Positions 38,946 through 50,404 of a stretch of 64,000 nt of DNA are shown one piece after another. Made by a program: the position numbers and the translations under genes. Positions within the stretch are counted from its first letter, which is position 1; each line of letters starts with the position of its first letter. The DNA is from Eleginops maclovinus. Its lineage: Eukaryota > Chordata > Actinopteri > Perciformes > Eleginopidae. The stretch covers positions 804,829-868,828 of the forward strand of contig NC_086358.1 of assembly GCF_036324505.1 (NCBI RefSeq), given 5' to 3'. The notes under the pieces are model-generated. The model saw nothing but the letters and a program-made list of their open reading frames with translations, was not told the DNA's origin and did not search any database.

Positions 38946-40099
38946 CTGAATAATATACAATGTGATGCAGCCAAAGACGGCCTGAAAAGTTCTCCACATT
39001 TTGTGATTTATTGACTGTTTTTATTCCACTTTATGTGGTTTCTGTCCTTTTACCTGACCTCTAAATAATTCACCAAACAAAGAGAAACTGCTTTAAAGCA
39101 GCTGCAGATCTGAGGCCTTTTCCTACTAAACTTTCTCTAAAAGCTCCTCTCGTCTGTAGCCTCCAGACCTCCCTCCATCTCACGCTGAATACCAATGGAA
39201 GAATATCATCTCTTCCTATCGCTGTTTTCTTCTGCTGCTTCCAGCTCAGGGTGAGATCAGTTGAGAGGCATATCTGCAAACTGAGCACAGGTATGGGAGA
39301 AAGCGGAAAATATAAAACAAGATTGAGTTGATTTGGTATGGATTTGTGAGGCTGCAGAAAGCTGCTGCAGCGTAAACAGATACTGGGGAAGCATCTCACA
39401 AGCCAGACGTGCAAAGTTGGTGTGCTTTCTCTCATGCACACTTAAAATGTGCTATCAGAATACCTGTATATGTTCAGAGGCAAAATATTAAACAAGAGGC
39501 ATCCTTAAATATAGACAAACAACCATAACAGTCAGAGCCTCGACTGAAGGCTCAAACAGCTCTCCAGTCTCCGGCAGAATGTGTGTGCTGGGATTGGAGG
39601 GTCAGGTAAGGCATGCACCAATCCGGATCATCAGGGGTCTTCTGGTGGGCGGGACTTGAGACCACCAGAAGATAATGGACAGGTGGGTTAGCAGAGGAGA
39701 GGATCAGTATTTGTGTGCAGGTGTAGCATGTGTGAAGTGATAGCAGCCAGTAACAGCAGGAAAGGTGGAACAGATGTTCAGGTAAATCTAAAGGCCCTGT
39801 AGCTCATCAATATATTTCTCTGAACTGTTTTTGTCAATATATTTTCAAGCAGAATGAAGACATTTTGCAGCTAAGAGCAGTACGATTTTCTGAGCATCAA
39901 GTCATTTTCTGAGTATGCTGTAGTCCCCAGACATTGGACCCTTTAATGTGAGACCTTAACTGGTATTGTTGAATGTAAATGATGTCCACTAAAGCTAATG
40001 ATCGCACTGGAAATATCAAGAAAAACACTCAAGGATTTTGAGTGTTTGAAAACCAGTCGTCCAATAATTCTCCACCAACTACTTCCTGTTTTTGCTTCA
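38946..40099. other. No gene seen
   Basis: Unique sequence. The 123-codon minus frame at 39070-39441 has no recognised motif. Confidence 0.5.
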
Positions 40100-40365
40100 G
40101 TTTATTGGTCAGCTGGATTATTGGATAACCAGCAGGGGCTCCAGAGCCTTCAGCCGCTCTGCGCCCCGCCTCTGGAAGCCCCTCCCACCGGACATCAATT
40201 TACTCTCTCCATTTTCAAATCACGTCCCTGCACACTGGCAGATCCTCCCTGATCACATGACACCTCCTCTGCTCCTATTGGTTATACTGTCTTGTTGTTC
40301 TGCTGGTGTCTTGTGTCTTGAAAGGTGCCTTTTATAAGTAAAATGTATTATTATTATTGGATAAA
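40100..40365 (+). mobile_element. Truncated non-LTR retrotransposon (LINE) 3' end
   Basis: It encodes RGSRAFSRSAPRLWKPLPPD, and after a frameshift IFKSRPCT. This resembles the C-terminal end of L2/CR1/Rex-type ORF2 proteins (...FSxxAPRLWNSLPxxI...FKSRLKTHL). The 3' tail ends with GAAAGGTGCCTTTTATAAG and a short TTA repeat, as expected for an L2-like 3' end. Everything upstream is missing. Confidence 0.7.
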
Positions 40366-41210
40366 CTAAAGGTCAGAATCACCTGAAGCTTTGTAGGGTG
40401 TTTGGGATTAAATTGGGCAAAAATAACACAAATTGTGCAGCTCTGAATTCTACTCATCCCTTTCAAAGATGATAAAGGTGTAGCAGTTTATAGATGGTAG
40501 TCATGAATAAATGAGACCTTGAGTCCTGTTGGGTCAGTCAACGACGCTGTGATAAAGATTAATGAGCATCTTCCCTTTGTCTTGAGCTTTCTGTCAATAA
40601 AAGTCTTTATTCTGTGGAAATGTTGGAAGGAAACGAGGATGTTGTTTTCCCTCGTCTCCCCCGAGTGATCGCCTCTCTGATTGACTGGTTTCCCCCCGCT
40701 CTAATTTGCTGGATAATCAGCAGCGCTGATGTACGGACACATGTAGAAACATCTCGTTGAGGATCCACGACACAAACGGACTTCTGATTTATATACGATC
40801 CCTCCGCTGGGATGGAAACTCTGAACACTGCAGCACGTTTCCATCTCCACACAAACAATCCAGCATTAGCATAATGCCTCTTAAAAACCAGAGGGAGAGT
40901 CGAATGTAAATGAGCGCCGCATTAAAAATGCATGGAATACAGACCAGGCAGTAAATATCAACTCTCTGTTTCAACACATCGCCCGGAAGCTGAGTAGGAA
41001 AACAAGTCTGTAAATTTAGAGACATCCTCTAATCCGAGGTGAAGAAGAAACTCTTAACTGTCTTCCCTTGTGGTACAACAACATGTTGTACTTTTGATTT
41101 GCTGTTCAACACTTCAGAGTTCAGCGGGTCGATAAAACCAAGGATCAGAACGTCGTGAAGAAGTTTTACCGCAGTTTTGATTTGTTTTGGAACAAAATGT
41201 TAAGAACTTG
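40366..41210. other. No gene seen; part may be conserved regulatory DNA
   Basis: 40840-40960 carries octamer-like and related AT motifs (TTAGCATAATGCC, ATGTAAATGAGC, AAAAATGCATGG) in non-repetitive sequence. Function is conjecture. Confidence 0.3.
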
Positions 41211-41676
41211 GCGTCCATGTTTGTTTTGGTCAGGATCACGTAGCATTTGGCGTCCATGTTTGTTTTGGTCAGGATCACGTAGCATTTGGCGTCCATGTTT
41301 GTTTTGGTCAGGATCACGTAGCGTTTTGCGTCCATGTTTGTTTTGGTCAGGATCACGTAGCATTTGGCATCCATGTTTGTTTTGGTCAGGATCACGTAGC
41401 ATTTGGCGTCCATGTTTGTTTTGGTCAGGATCACGTAGCGTTTTGCGTCCATGTTTGTTTTGGTCAGGATCACGTAGCATTTGGCGTCCATGTTTGTTTT
41501 GGTCAGGATCACGTAGCGTTTTGCGTCCATGTTTGTTTTGGTCAAAGAACATGTCACAGGTGGCATCCATGTTTGTCTTGGTCTACTTAAAAAGTTGGTT
41601 TTGCTACAAGAACATGTGACAATGTCCATGTTTGTTTTGGTCAAAGAACGGATGACAGTTGGCGTCCATGTTTGCT
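41211..41676 (+). repeat. 39 bp minisatellite
   Basis: Eight or nine 39 bp units contain CCATGTTTGTTTTGGTCAGG then ATCACGTAGC. The last two or three units diverge to a TCAAAGAACATG form. Variant positions (GCATTTGGC or GCGTTTTGC) alternate along the array. The long frames on both strands are repeat artefacts. Confidence 0.96.
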
Positions 41677-42445
41677 TTGGTCAGTGTACACAGTTTATTT
41701 AAGGGTCGAAATGAATGAAAAGTGGCAGAAAATAGAATTTATTGTTATCTATTTTCCATTGTTTCCCATACTCTGTCATTACTGTCTGTTGAAGCGTCTG
41801 CCGTCGGGTCACATCAGGTTTCCTTTTCAGATCAGAAGATATTTTGACCACATTATGTCTCTGATTCAGCCTCAGATTATCAGACGTCTCTCTGGAGGTT
41901 GACCCTCATCACGGTCTGCTCTCAATAGTGAAATGGATTCAGAGGATGGAGTAATTTATTCCACTCTGAGTGTCTCCTCTCCTCACCTGCTCACCACCTC
42001 TTCCATTTCCTGTCAGACAGCCTCCGAACAGCTTCTGGATGTTTCTATCACAGTTTCATCCCTTTCTCTGCCTGTCACCTGGTTCCTTTATTCCCCTCTT
42101 CTGACCCAACGCGTCAGGTTAAACGGCTTCATTAAAGGCTTTTATCGGAGGAAAGAAATGTCATAAAGCTCTGACAGGCGATTAAAGACAACAAACACAC
42201 CTTTCAGACACAAAAGAGGACATGTAATCTGCGAAATGCACCAAACAACACTCAGACATAGACACTGTCCACCCTTTACAGCAGGTTAATAACTTCAAAT
42301 AGATTTTGCAACAGAATTGTAGTTAGAAAAACAATTTCCACTGAAATTATATATAAAAAAAACCAAGGAACAGAAACCTAGACGTGGCAAAAAACCAGAA
42401 AAAATAGCAAATGCATTTCAGATTAAAAAGACAATACTCTACGCT
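41677..42445. other. No gene seen
   Basis: Unique sequence between two minisatellites. Short frames only. Confidence 0.5.
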
Positions 42446-43499
42446 TGATCCTGAGTCCTGGGTCCTGAGTCCTGGATCCTGAGTCGTGGATCCTGAGTCA
42501 TGGGTCTTGAGTCCTTGGTCCATAATAATGGATCCTGAGTCGTGGGTCCTGAGTCGTGGATCCTGAGTCATGGGTCTTGAGTCCTTGGTCCATAATAATG
42601 GATCCTGAGTCGTGGGTCCTGAGTCCTGGATCCTGAGTCATGGGTCTTGAGTCCTTGGTCCATAGTAATGGATCCTGAGTCGTGGGTCCTGAGTCCTTGA
42701 TCCTGAGTCCTGGATCCTGAGTCCTGGATCCTGAGTCCTGGATCCTGAGTCATGGGTCTTGAGTCCTTGGTCCATAGTAATGGATCCTGAGTCGTGGGTC
42801 CTGAGTCCTTGATCCTGAGTCGTGGGTCTTGAGTCTTTGGTCCATAATAATGGATCCTGAGTCGTGGGTCCTGAGTCCTTGATCCTGAATCCTTGATCCT
42901 GATTCCTGGATCCTGAGTCCTGGATCCTGAGTCCTGGATCCTGAGTCCTGGATCCTGAGTCCTGGATCCTGAGTCGTGGGTCTTGAGTCTTTGGTCCATA
43001 GTAATGGATCCTGAGTTGTGGGTCCTGAGTCCTTGGTCCTGAGTCCTTGGTCCTGAGTCCTGGATACTTAGTCGTGGGTCCTGAGTCCTTGGTCCTGAGT
43101 CCTGGATCCTGATTCGTGGGTCCTGAGTCCTTGGTCCTGAGTCCTGGATCCTTAGTCGTGGGTCCTGAGTCCTTGGTCCTGAGTCCTGGATCCTTAGTCG
43201 TGGGTCCTGAGTCCTTGGTCCTGAGTTCTGGATTCTGAGTCCTGGATCCTGAGTCCTGGATCCTGAGTCCTGATTCCTGGATCCTCAGTCCTGGATCCTG
43301 AGTCCTTAGTCCTGATTCCTGGATCCTCAGTCCTGGATCTTGAGTCCTGAGTCCTGGATCCTGAGTCCTGATTCCTGGATCCTCAGTCCTGGATCTTGAG
43401 TCCTTAGTCCTGATTCCTGGATCCTCAGTCCTGGATCTTGAGTCCTGAGTCCTGGATCCTGAGTCCTGATTCCTGGATCCTCAGTCCTGGATCCTGAGT
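42446..43499 (+). repeat. 14 bp GGATCCTGAGTCCT minisatellite with higher-order units
   Basis: About 1.05 kb of TGAGTCCTGGATCC-type units. In the first half a higher-order unit recurs, marked by TTGGTCCATARTAATGGATC, at about 42515, 42585, 42655, 42768, 42838 and 42992. The second half lacks that marker and has another period with TGATTCCTGGATCCTCAGTC. Confidence 0.95.
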
Positions 43500-43996
43500 T
43501 TGTTAACTACAAAATCACTTTACTTTGAACCCCTTTCCGTAACGTCCCCTCAGCTTTCCGGATGTTTTCTGTTAAAATCAGCTGTGGGAACTGACTGTAA
43601 GAAAGTGAAGTAGGAGTCAGGCCATAATGTCAAAGTGCTTTTCTACGGCATTAGCAACCTGCAGAGAGAAGAATGCTACGCGGGAACACAATAAAACCTA
43701 AACCTGATGTATGGTTTGTATTCTCCAAACAAGAACAACCCAGACTCTACTGTAGGAACGGCAGATGGAAACCGTAAAGCAATGAGATCCGAGCGATGCC
43801 GGAAGCTGTGGAACCAGAAGTGAGATGAGACTCAGAAACACATAAAGGTATTTTGAATATGAAGCTGAACCCGCCGCCTGAGACTGAAACGCCAGATTTA
43901 GAGTTTGTCACAAAGCTGCCGTCTGGCCTCGCCGATTAAAATGCGCCGGGCTCTTTCTTCATCATCGCTTTAACGATGACAGCAGCTGTGTGTTCC

Positions 43997-44075
<79 letters not shown>

Positions 44076-44260
44076 CCGGGGTCGGTGTGTACCTGCGCTC
44101 GTAAAGCAGCATATGGTGTGTGTGTGTATAAAGTTATACCAACGAATCCAGGGTTATGTGTCTAAAGGTCCAGAGATATTATTTAATACTTCCATGTTTG
44201 TTTGTGTTCAAGAAAATTTGAAGCTAACATTCTTCGTCTTTTTTCGAGTAACATGTCACT
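43500..44260. other. No gene seen
   Basis: Unique sequence with a CA array at 43999-44072. Confidence 0.5.
43999..44072 (+). repeat. (CA)n microsatellite
   Basis: A CA run of about 74 bp. Confidence 0.98.
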
Positions 44261-44268
44261 GTTGGCGA

Positions 44269-44401
44269 CATGTTTGTTTTGGTCAAAGTACAGCAGGTTG
44301 GCAGCCATGTTTGTTTTGGTCAAAGTACAGCAGGTTGGCAGCCATGTTTGTTTTGGTCAAAGTACAGCTGGTTGGCGGCCATGTTTGTTTTGGTCAAAGT
44401 A
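44269..44401 (+). repeat. 37 bp minisatellite related to the one at 41.2 kb
   Basis: Three full 37 bp units and one partial share CATGTTTGTTTTGGTCAAAG with the diverged end of the 39 bp array at 41.2 kb, then TACAGCAGGTTGGCAGC. The sequence just after each array is also similar (aaagggtcagaatgactgaaaagtg against aagggtcgaaatgaatgaaaagtgg, shown here only as matching context). Confidence 0.95.
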
Positions 44402-45413
44402 CATTTACTAAAGGGTCAGAATGACTGAAAAGTGACAGAATGTCGAATTTATTTGAATATATTTGCCATTTTCTGTCATTGTTATACTCCCAGTTATCTT
44501 TGGAGTGTCATTGTTATACTCCCAGTTATCTTTGGAGTGGGAGCCATGAGAATTATAATTTTTGCTTCCTTTCAAAGTGGCATTTTTGAAATTATTTTGC
44601 AATAGATTGACAGATATTTTCCTTATAATTTTATTCTTTATAAACAGACATCTTCCCAATTACTTTTATCTAATATTTACTGACACTTTTCACGTTTTTT
44701 TGTTCTAAAAAATAGAAAACGTTTCATATCATTTATATTTCACTTCCTTTTGTACCAAATAATCAATTTTTAAATTAATTTTGTACTAAATAAATAACAT
44801 TTTTTAAACCGTAGTCTGTCCCAAACAAAGACATATTTAACCATCATTTGTCATAAAAAAGGGGCTTTTTCCTTTTTCCTTGGTGTGTTTTTTCCAGTGG
44901 TACTTTTCCTCTGCCGTCCTAGTGAAATTCTACCTGTGAAAGGAAAATGATCCACAAAAACAAATCATTTCTGTTGTTCTGCGGCGTGAAATGGAGAGGA
45001 GATTCAGGAACAAAACCTCATTTCTCTGCAGTCGGTTCTGCAGAAAAGAGCAAAACCCTCCTTTTGTATCCTGTATTGTTAGGAGAGAGAAAGGGAAGGC
45101 GTCCTGCAGGATCTCTGGATTCTTTTCAGGCGTTTCTAAAGGTTGCCGACTCGTCGTCATGCACTATTCATGCCGCAGAAAGGTCTGCAGTAAGTATGAA
45201 ATGTGGGTTTTTGTGAGCGGTGACTAAGCGTGTGGCCGCGGGACGAGGAGCGTTTGATGTTCACACCGCGGAGAACACGCATCAATATTTCAAAAGGTTC
45301 TTTTCAACAACGCTCTTTCTATTTGCATTTCACTCTGCTTTAATGTTGTTATTCTTTCCTCTGCTCTGGGTTCACTCCTTCCCCTTTCACTGTTTCTCCC
45401 CTCGTTTTCTCTA
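44402..45413. other. No gene seen
   Basis: AT-rich unique sequence. A short exact tandem pair of CATTGTTATACTCCCAGTTA occurs near 44475-44530. Confidence 0.5.
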
Positions 45414-46567
45414 CCTCCCCCCAGTGGCGCGGGAACCTCTTTTTGACCAGGGGTGCTGAATAAGAAAAAAATAAGGAATGTCCAACGATTTCTCCACCTA
45501 TAAATGTTTTGAATTTTGACTGCTAAATACGTAATTTTAGCGCGGTGTACGGTTGAGGGTGAGACGTTTTAGAAATGTCCTTTGCAGCCACAAATTTCAA
45601 TATTCTACACTCAGATAACATATGCAGGCATATGTCATCAACCATAGGCCTAGGCACATTAACTTTTTTTTTTACGATAGTTTTACGATAGGATTCTTTA
45701 TAATTTAACTGATGTTTATTAGCCTACTTTGGTCAAAGTCAGACAGTTAGTTAGCTGACTAGCACAACTTAGATCTAACGTTACCTGGAGTAGAATCTGA
45801 TGTCTGCGTCGGAGCCAGCAAACCACTGCGCCAATATCTCGCTGGACCTTTATTTTACTGTGCACGTAACTCCCGTATTTCCTTTCTCAGATCCTCTACT
45901 TCTTTGGACAGGTCTTCCGTAGCTGATGCATACATGTCCAGTGCAGACGGTTCAGGGACTTAATACAAAAAGTTAATGTGTAGCCTAGTGTCATGCAGAC
46001 GCATTGTTGTTTAAAAAGTAGCCTAACGTTACAGTAAAAATACAGAGTCGGAAGTACGTCACAAAGCTTAATGCAAGTAGCGAATTACCAATTGTGCCCA
46101 ATAGATGGCACTCTAATACAAAAAACGGCTTGTCATTCATGCTCATCAGCTAGCCTAATGTGTATCATTCATGTCTACTAAGACCATGATAAATACAATT
46201 GTCTTGATCTTCATCGTTTTGACAGCTCACCAGTCTCTTGTCTGCACTGTCAGTTACCTTTATGACCTTTACATTCTAAACATTTTAAATTAAAACAGTC
46301 TCTTAATCTTGTGTTGTAAATAAGTATAATAGCCCATTAGGCCTACTCCCTCATGGACACTGCATTTCTATTGCATTGCATATTATATTACATGTAAATA
46401 ACAGTATATGAAGGAAATGTTGGGGAAATGATGATTCAATTAAACAAATAGTTGTTTCAAGTTTGCTACAAATACTTTTATTAAGAGTTAATAACTAGCT
46501 CTTGAATGGTATATAGCCAGCCAATGGTATGTAACCATATTTATAACAACACACCCCAGCTGATCTG

Positions 46568-46925
46568 AGATGAGAGCCAACTGAGTGAAACATTAACAAG
46601 TAGTAGCTATTCAGTACAACATTTTGGTGTAGGCAGCAGTAAAATTCATTGAACACTAAAAAAACAATAACAATACAATTTGACATCATAACTAAGTGGC
46701 AGCACATAGGTATGCATCAAAATCATTTGCAATAGAGGTATGCTATATAGAGTGATGAGAGCCAACTGAGTAAAAAATTAACAAGTAGCTATTCAGTACA
46801 TTTGGTGTAGGCAGCAGTAAAATCCATTGAACACTAAAATATTTACAATTTGACATTTTAACTAAGTGGCAGCACAAAGGTATGCATCAAAATCATTTGC
46901 AATAGAGGTATGCTATATAGAGGTA
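46568..46925. repeat. Direct duplication of about 185 bp inside the hAT element
   Basis: Segments at about 46568-46752 and 46754-46925 share GATGAGAGCCAACTGAGT, GGTGTAGGCAGCAGTAAAAT and GGTATGCATCAAAATCATTT in order, with small indels. Confidence 0.9.
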
Positions 46926-47037
46926 TTCATAGTGCAAAAAGCATATATAAACACACAATAAAGACATCAATGACAAAACTATACATTGCATATCAAACTG
47001 ATTGGTGGGAGACAACTTGGTGGGACTCAGCTTACTT

Positions 47038-49350
47038 TTAATTGATGATACCAAAGGTGGCCTTGCGTTCTGCTGTGTTTTGAACAAAGGCTTTCATCAA
47101 AGGTTGAATGTCCAACATATCTAAAGTTTCCTGATGGACGTGCAACAAAGCCAGGTGTGTGAGCCTTTTTTGAGTCATCGTACTCCTCAACCATGTTTTT
47201 AGCCGCCTGAGTGTGGAGAACGACCTTTCAGAAGAGGCAACAGACACAGGCAGCGAGAGACAAAGTTCCATGAACTTTTCCACTTCATTCATCAATTCTC
47301 TAGTTTGAGGATGCAGTTTGCCCAAAAACTCTGCGATGTCTGTAGATGTTCGGAGCCCTTTGTCTTTGGTAAGACTACCCAACAGTGTGAGCTGCATGTG
47401 CAAGCGAGACTGGTCTATCTGGGTAGGGAGATGGGGGGCAATGTCATCCAGACCTGAATAAAGTCCACTGGCAGCATCAGTGATAGTTTTCTCTCTCTTG
47501 GCTGCTGTTTTCATCCCAGGCTGGTCAAAGCGACGGTCTAGCTCTGATGTTACAATATCCACAGCCTCAAAGAACTCCCGCTGCCACTGTTGGTGTCCTG
47601 TGCGTGGTGCGATGTCTTCCGCTACCTGTGTGTTTCTCAGACGAGCTGGAGTTTTGCTGGTTCTGGGTGGATGGGGCATTTTCAAGTTATACTGTGCTGC
47701 ACACATTTCCACTTTTCTGATCAGGTCTTTCACACATGTATCTTCTCTCAGTGCACACATTTGTTTTTTAAGTACACTGACACACTCCAAGGCACCCCCA
47801 ACATTCGCCTTCTTGTGCTGGAGTACTTTGGCCACTTCTTCACATGGCTCAAAAAGGGCCTCACAGCTGACAAGGCCAAAGTAGGTCTTCCCCTTCGTTG
47901 CTTGTATGTAAAGACCAGCCAACTTAGCACGTGATTCACCTCTCATCGATTTGTCTTGCTGCAGCACTTTAATTGTCTCTAAAACCACACCATATGAACA
48001 ACACACGCGTTTGATAGCCTTTGTGCGTACAGCCCACCTTGTTGGGCACAGTGACAGCAGGTTGCAGACAACGTCATCACCTCCAAAACATGACTGAAAG
48101 ATTGCCTTGCGCTTTGCTGATTCTCCTATTATCACAGAAAGATTCTGAACAAATGTGAGTGTGTCAGCGACTAGTTGTACCTCCCTTGCAGCCTCTTGCA
48201 ATATTAAATCCAATGCATGGTTGGCACAGTGAACGTATAGTGCACCAGGACATTGTTCTTTAAGTTTTGCCTGGACACCCGCAAAGCGGCCAGACATATT
48301 GCTGGCGCCGTCAAAGCAAAAGCCTTGAAGACGATCCATGGGCAAGTTAAGACGAATAAAAAAGTCTCGGATGCATGAGAAGAGTGTGTCTGCAGTGGAA
48401 TCCGGCGCATTATAGAATCCAAGAAAAACATTATTAACAGAAAGATCTTTCCCCACGTACTGTAAGCTGCATGAAAACTGTTCATTGGAACTTACGTCGG
48501 TGGTTCCATCGGCCGTAAGTCCAAAGAAAGCGCTTCCTCTAGCATCTGACACAATGTGTCTCTGCACAGCGTGTGCCAGAATTTCCAAAATCTCGTTCTG
48601 GATTGTGTCAGACATCCAGTTGTCTCTGCGCCGCATCCAATCACGTACTTTGGGATTGTCGTACGTTCTCTCCAACATCATCTGCCAGAGCACGCCATCC
48701 CGATGGTTATGCCCCCTCAATGGAATTCCTTCACGAGCAAGTAGCCTAATAGATCTAAACAGCAGCTCCAGTACAGTACTCGCTACTTTCTGTTCATTTG
48801 CTGCATGTTCGGATATCATTGCGGATATCGGCTTTTGGTTCAGAGATGCCAGCATTCTCACCGACTCCAGGTGAAGGTCAGAGACGTCATGAATGGCAAA
48901 TTTGGTTGTAGCTTTGCGCCAGTTCGTGAATCCTCCACTGATGAATGAACTCTTTCCCTCTGAATGGCGGAACCCCTTCTCTTTGGCTTTGCAGCACACA
49001 AAGCACAGCACATAATCCTTATCGGTAACATAGTGTAGCCATTGCCACTTTGAAATCCAGCTTGGCTGGAAAGACCTTTCAAAGGTTTCTGTCCCGAACC
49101 TCCTTCCAGGATAACTGAAGTCACTTAGCTGACATGGCTTTTCGAATCTTTCTACGTTGCTGGTGCTAGATGCTAAGACTGTGCTGCTACCGTTAGCGGA
49201 GTTGCTTGCTACCGTTATTGACTCTGGCTCTTCATCTGCTGCTGCCCCAACAGAGTTTGCGATGGACGAGGAAACATCAACATCAACATCAGGTGAGAGC
49301 TTGCTAATTTTAGCGCGTTTGAAAAAATCGTGTATTCTTATTTGCGACAT
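47038..49350 (-). CDS. hAT-family transposase, ZMYM1-like, 770 aa
   Basis: A cut-and-paste transposase of the hAT superfamily, of the type annotated in fish as zinc finger MYM-type protein 1-like. In order: the N-terminal MSQIRIHDFFKR typical of this clade; a TTF/BED-like zinc finger about residues 90-165 (C116, C119, C120 and following His residues); a DUF4371-type region with the first catalytic Asp in ADGTTDVSSNEQ (D281); the second in CFDGASN (D347); the CxxH motif CANH (375-378) and RW in CPTRW (438-439) known from hAT enzymes; and the C-terminal dimerisation domain with SSERSFSTLRRLKTWLR (E708). There are no stops or frameshifts over 2.3 kb. It lies inside the element with matching ends. 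It could still be catalytically dead or domesticated; sequence alone cannot tell. Confidence 0.95.
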   Translation of the reverse strand: MSQIRIHDFFKRAKISKLSPDVDVDVSSSIANSVGAAADEEPESITVASNSANGSSTVLASSTSNVERFEKPCQLSDFSYPGRRFGTETFERSFQPSWISKWQWLHYVTDKDYVLCFVCCKAKEKGFRHSEGKSSFISGGFTNWRKATTKFAIHDVSDLHLESVRMLASLNQKPISAMISEHAANEQKVASTVLELLFRSIRLLAREGIPLRGHNHRDGVLWQMMLERTYDNPKVRDWMRRRDNWMSDTIQNEILEILAHAVQRHIVSDARGSAFFGLTADGTTDVSSNEQFSCSLQYVGKDLSVNNVFLGFYNAPDSTADTLFSCIRDFFIRLNLPMDRLQGFCFDGASNMSGRFAGVQAKLKEQCPGALYVHCANHALDLILQEAAREVQLVADTLTFVQNLSVIIGESAKRKAIFQSCFGGDDVVCNLLSLCPTRWAVRTKAIKRVCCSYGVVLETIKVLQQDKSMRGESRAKLAGLYIQATKGKTYFGLVSCEALFEPCEEVAKVLQHKKANVGGALECVSVLKKQMCALREDTCVKDLIRKVEMCAAQYNLKMPHPPRTSKTPARLRNTQVAEDIAPRTGHQQWQREFFEAVDIVTSELDRRFDQPGMKTAAKREKTITDAASGLYSGLDDIAPHLPTQIDQSRLHMQLTLLGSLTKDKGLRTSTDIAEFLGKLHPQTRELMNEVEKFMELCLSLPVSVASSERSFSTLRRLKTWLRSTMTQKRLTHLALLHVHQETLDMLDIQPLMKAFVQNTAERKATFGIIN

Positions 49351-49674
49351 ACTTACTTCCAGCTAACTAGCCTGCTTGCTTTCACTCAGTAAGTCATGTC
49401 ATGAGAGGTCACTCACGACCGTCACGTTCACCTCTACAAGTCAATTTTATTTTTAGCAGCCTATATTCGAACCTATCCATATCCCTTTTTTGCTATTTGC
49501 CTCATCATTTGATATACGAAAATATAAAGCGAATTAGTAATTTATTTTATTTTTTTAATTAAAAAAAAAAAAAATCCAGCGCCTGCCAACAGGGGGTGCT
49601 GAGGGGTGCTGAGGGTGAAACAGGGGGTGCTGCAGCACCCTCAGCACCCCCCTTCCCGCGCCACTGCCTCCCCC

Positions 49675-50349
49675 CCTGTCATGTGTCCAAGCTGAGGAAC
49701 ATGAGGCTTTAAATACAGATGCACAAGAGACAGGTGAGGAGAGGGAATCTGATGTCCAGTTTAACACTGAGAGGAAAGACTTAGCTGGCTCTGTTCTGAT
49801 TGGTCAGCCACTTAGAGATGTCCCGAAACTCTCTCTGGAGGGAGCAGAGGGATTTTAGCCTCTGCAGACCATTGACATGCACTCACTCCTATAGTACGCA
49901 CTTTATGGGAGGGGTCTGCAGGGGTTATCCTGAGAGTGAAAGCTGTTTAAATGACTGATGTATTTCTATTCATTTAAAGCCTTCCTGGTTCTAAAAGTCA
50001 ACATGAGTTACTGATTAACCCTGGTGAGTATAAAGTGAATGTGTTCATTACAAAGGCTCGTTCGGGCACTGTTTGGTAAAGAATCAAAAACATGGAATCA
50101 AAAACTAATAATAATAATGTGAAGACAAATAACTACAAAGTACATGAGAGTAGTGATTATTAATAATATTAATAATGAGAACATCTTGGAGATACTTTGA
50201 GATTAAATTAGTGCATATTCAACAAAAAAACTGACATTTAATAAAAACATTTATCAGTCAGGATTTAATTCAGAGAAACACAACTTTAAATGACTGACCC
50301 TCACACTGCCTTTAGAATATTCACAAGCTCTCTTTGAAATGACATGAAA

Positions 50350-50352
<3 letters not shown>
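49675..50352. other. No gene seen; contains dispersed repeat copy 4
   Basis: 49781-49945 matches the dispersed CCAAT-rich repeat, including its right half (GGGATTTTAGCCTCTGCAGA, then CCATTGACATGCA). The rest is AT-rich. Confidence 0.5.
49781..49945 (+). repeat. Dispersed CCAAT-rich repeat, copy 4
   Basis: It has GGCTCTGTTCTGATTGGTCA, CTTAGAGATGTCCCG, then jumps to the right half seen in the 60.7 kb copy (CTCTCTGGAGGGA, CTCTGCAGACCATTGACATG). The middle of the repeat is deleted. Confidence 0.75.

Positions 50353-50401
<49 letters not shown>
50353..50401 (+). repeat. (TG)n microsatellite
   Basis: A TG run of about 49 bp. Confidence 0.98.

Positions 50402-50404
<3 letters not shown>

Larger units (their letters stand above)
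45422..49666 (-). mobile_element. Complete autonomous hAT transposon, 4.2 kb
   Basis: The 4,245 bp element starts CAGTGGCGCGGGAACC and its other end, in reverse, starts CAGTGGCGCGGGAAGG. It is flanked by an exact 8 bp duplication CCTCCCCC (45414-45421 and 49667-49674). It carries one long, uninterrupted minus-strand transposase. GGGGTGCTGA motifs occur just inside both ends. An internal direct duplication of about 185 bp lies downstream of the gene. Intact frame, ends and duplication together suggest a young insertion. Confidence 0.95.

Noticed and set aside
41114..41644. 176- and 154-codon repeat frames; possible CRISPR-like array
   Set aside because: Units are contiguous 39 bp tandem copies without unique spacers; 39 is a multiple of three so frames stay open by chance.
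42446..43499. Possible repeat protein of 143 codons
   Set aside because: Minisatellite of 14 bp units; the frame is accidental and shifts along the array.
47480..48874. Plus-strand frames of 114-134 codons opposite the hAT transposase
   Set aside because: They are shadows of the intact minus-strand transposase.
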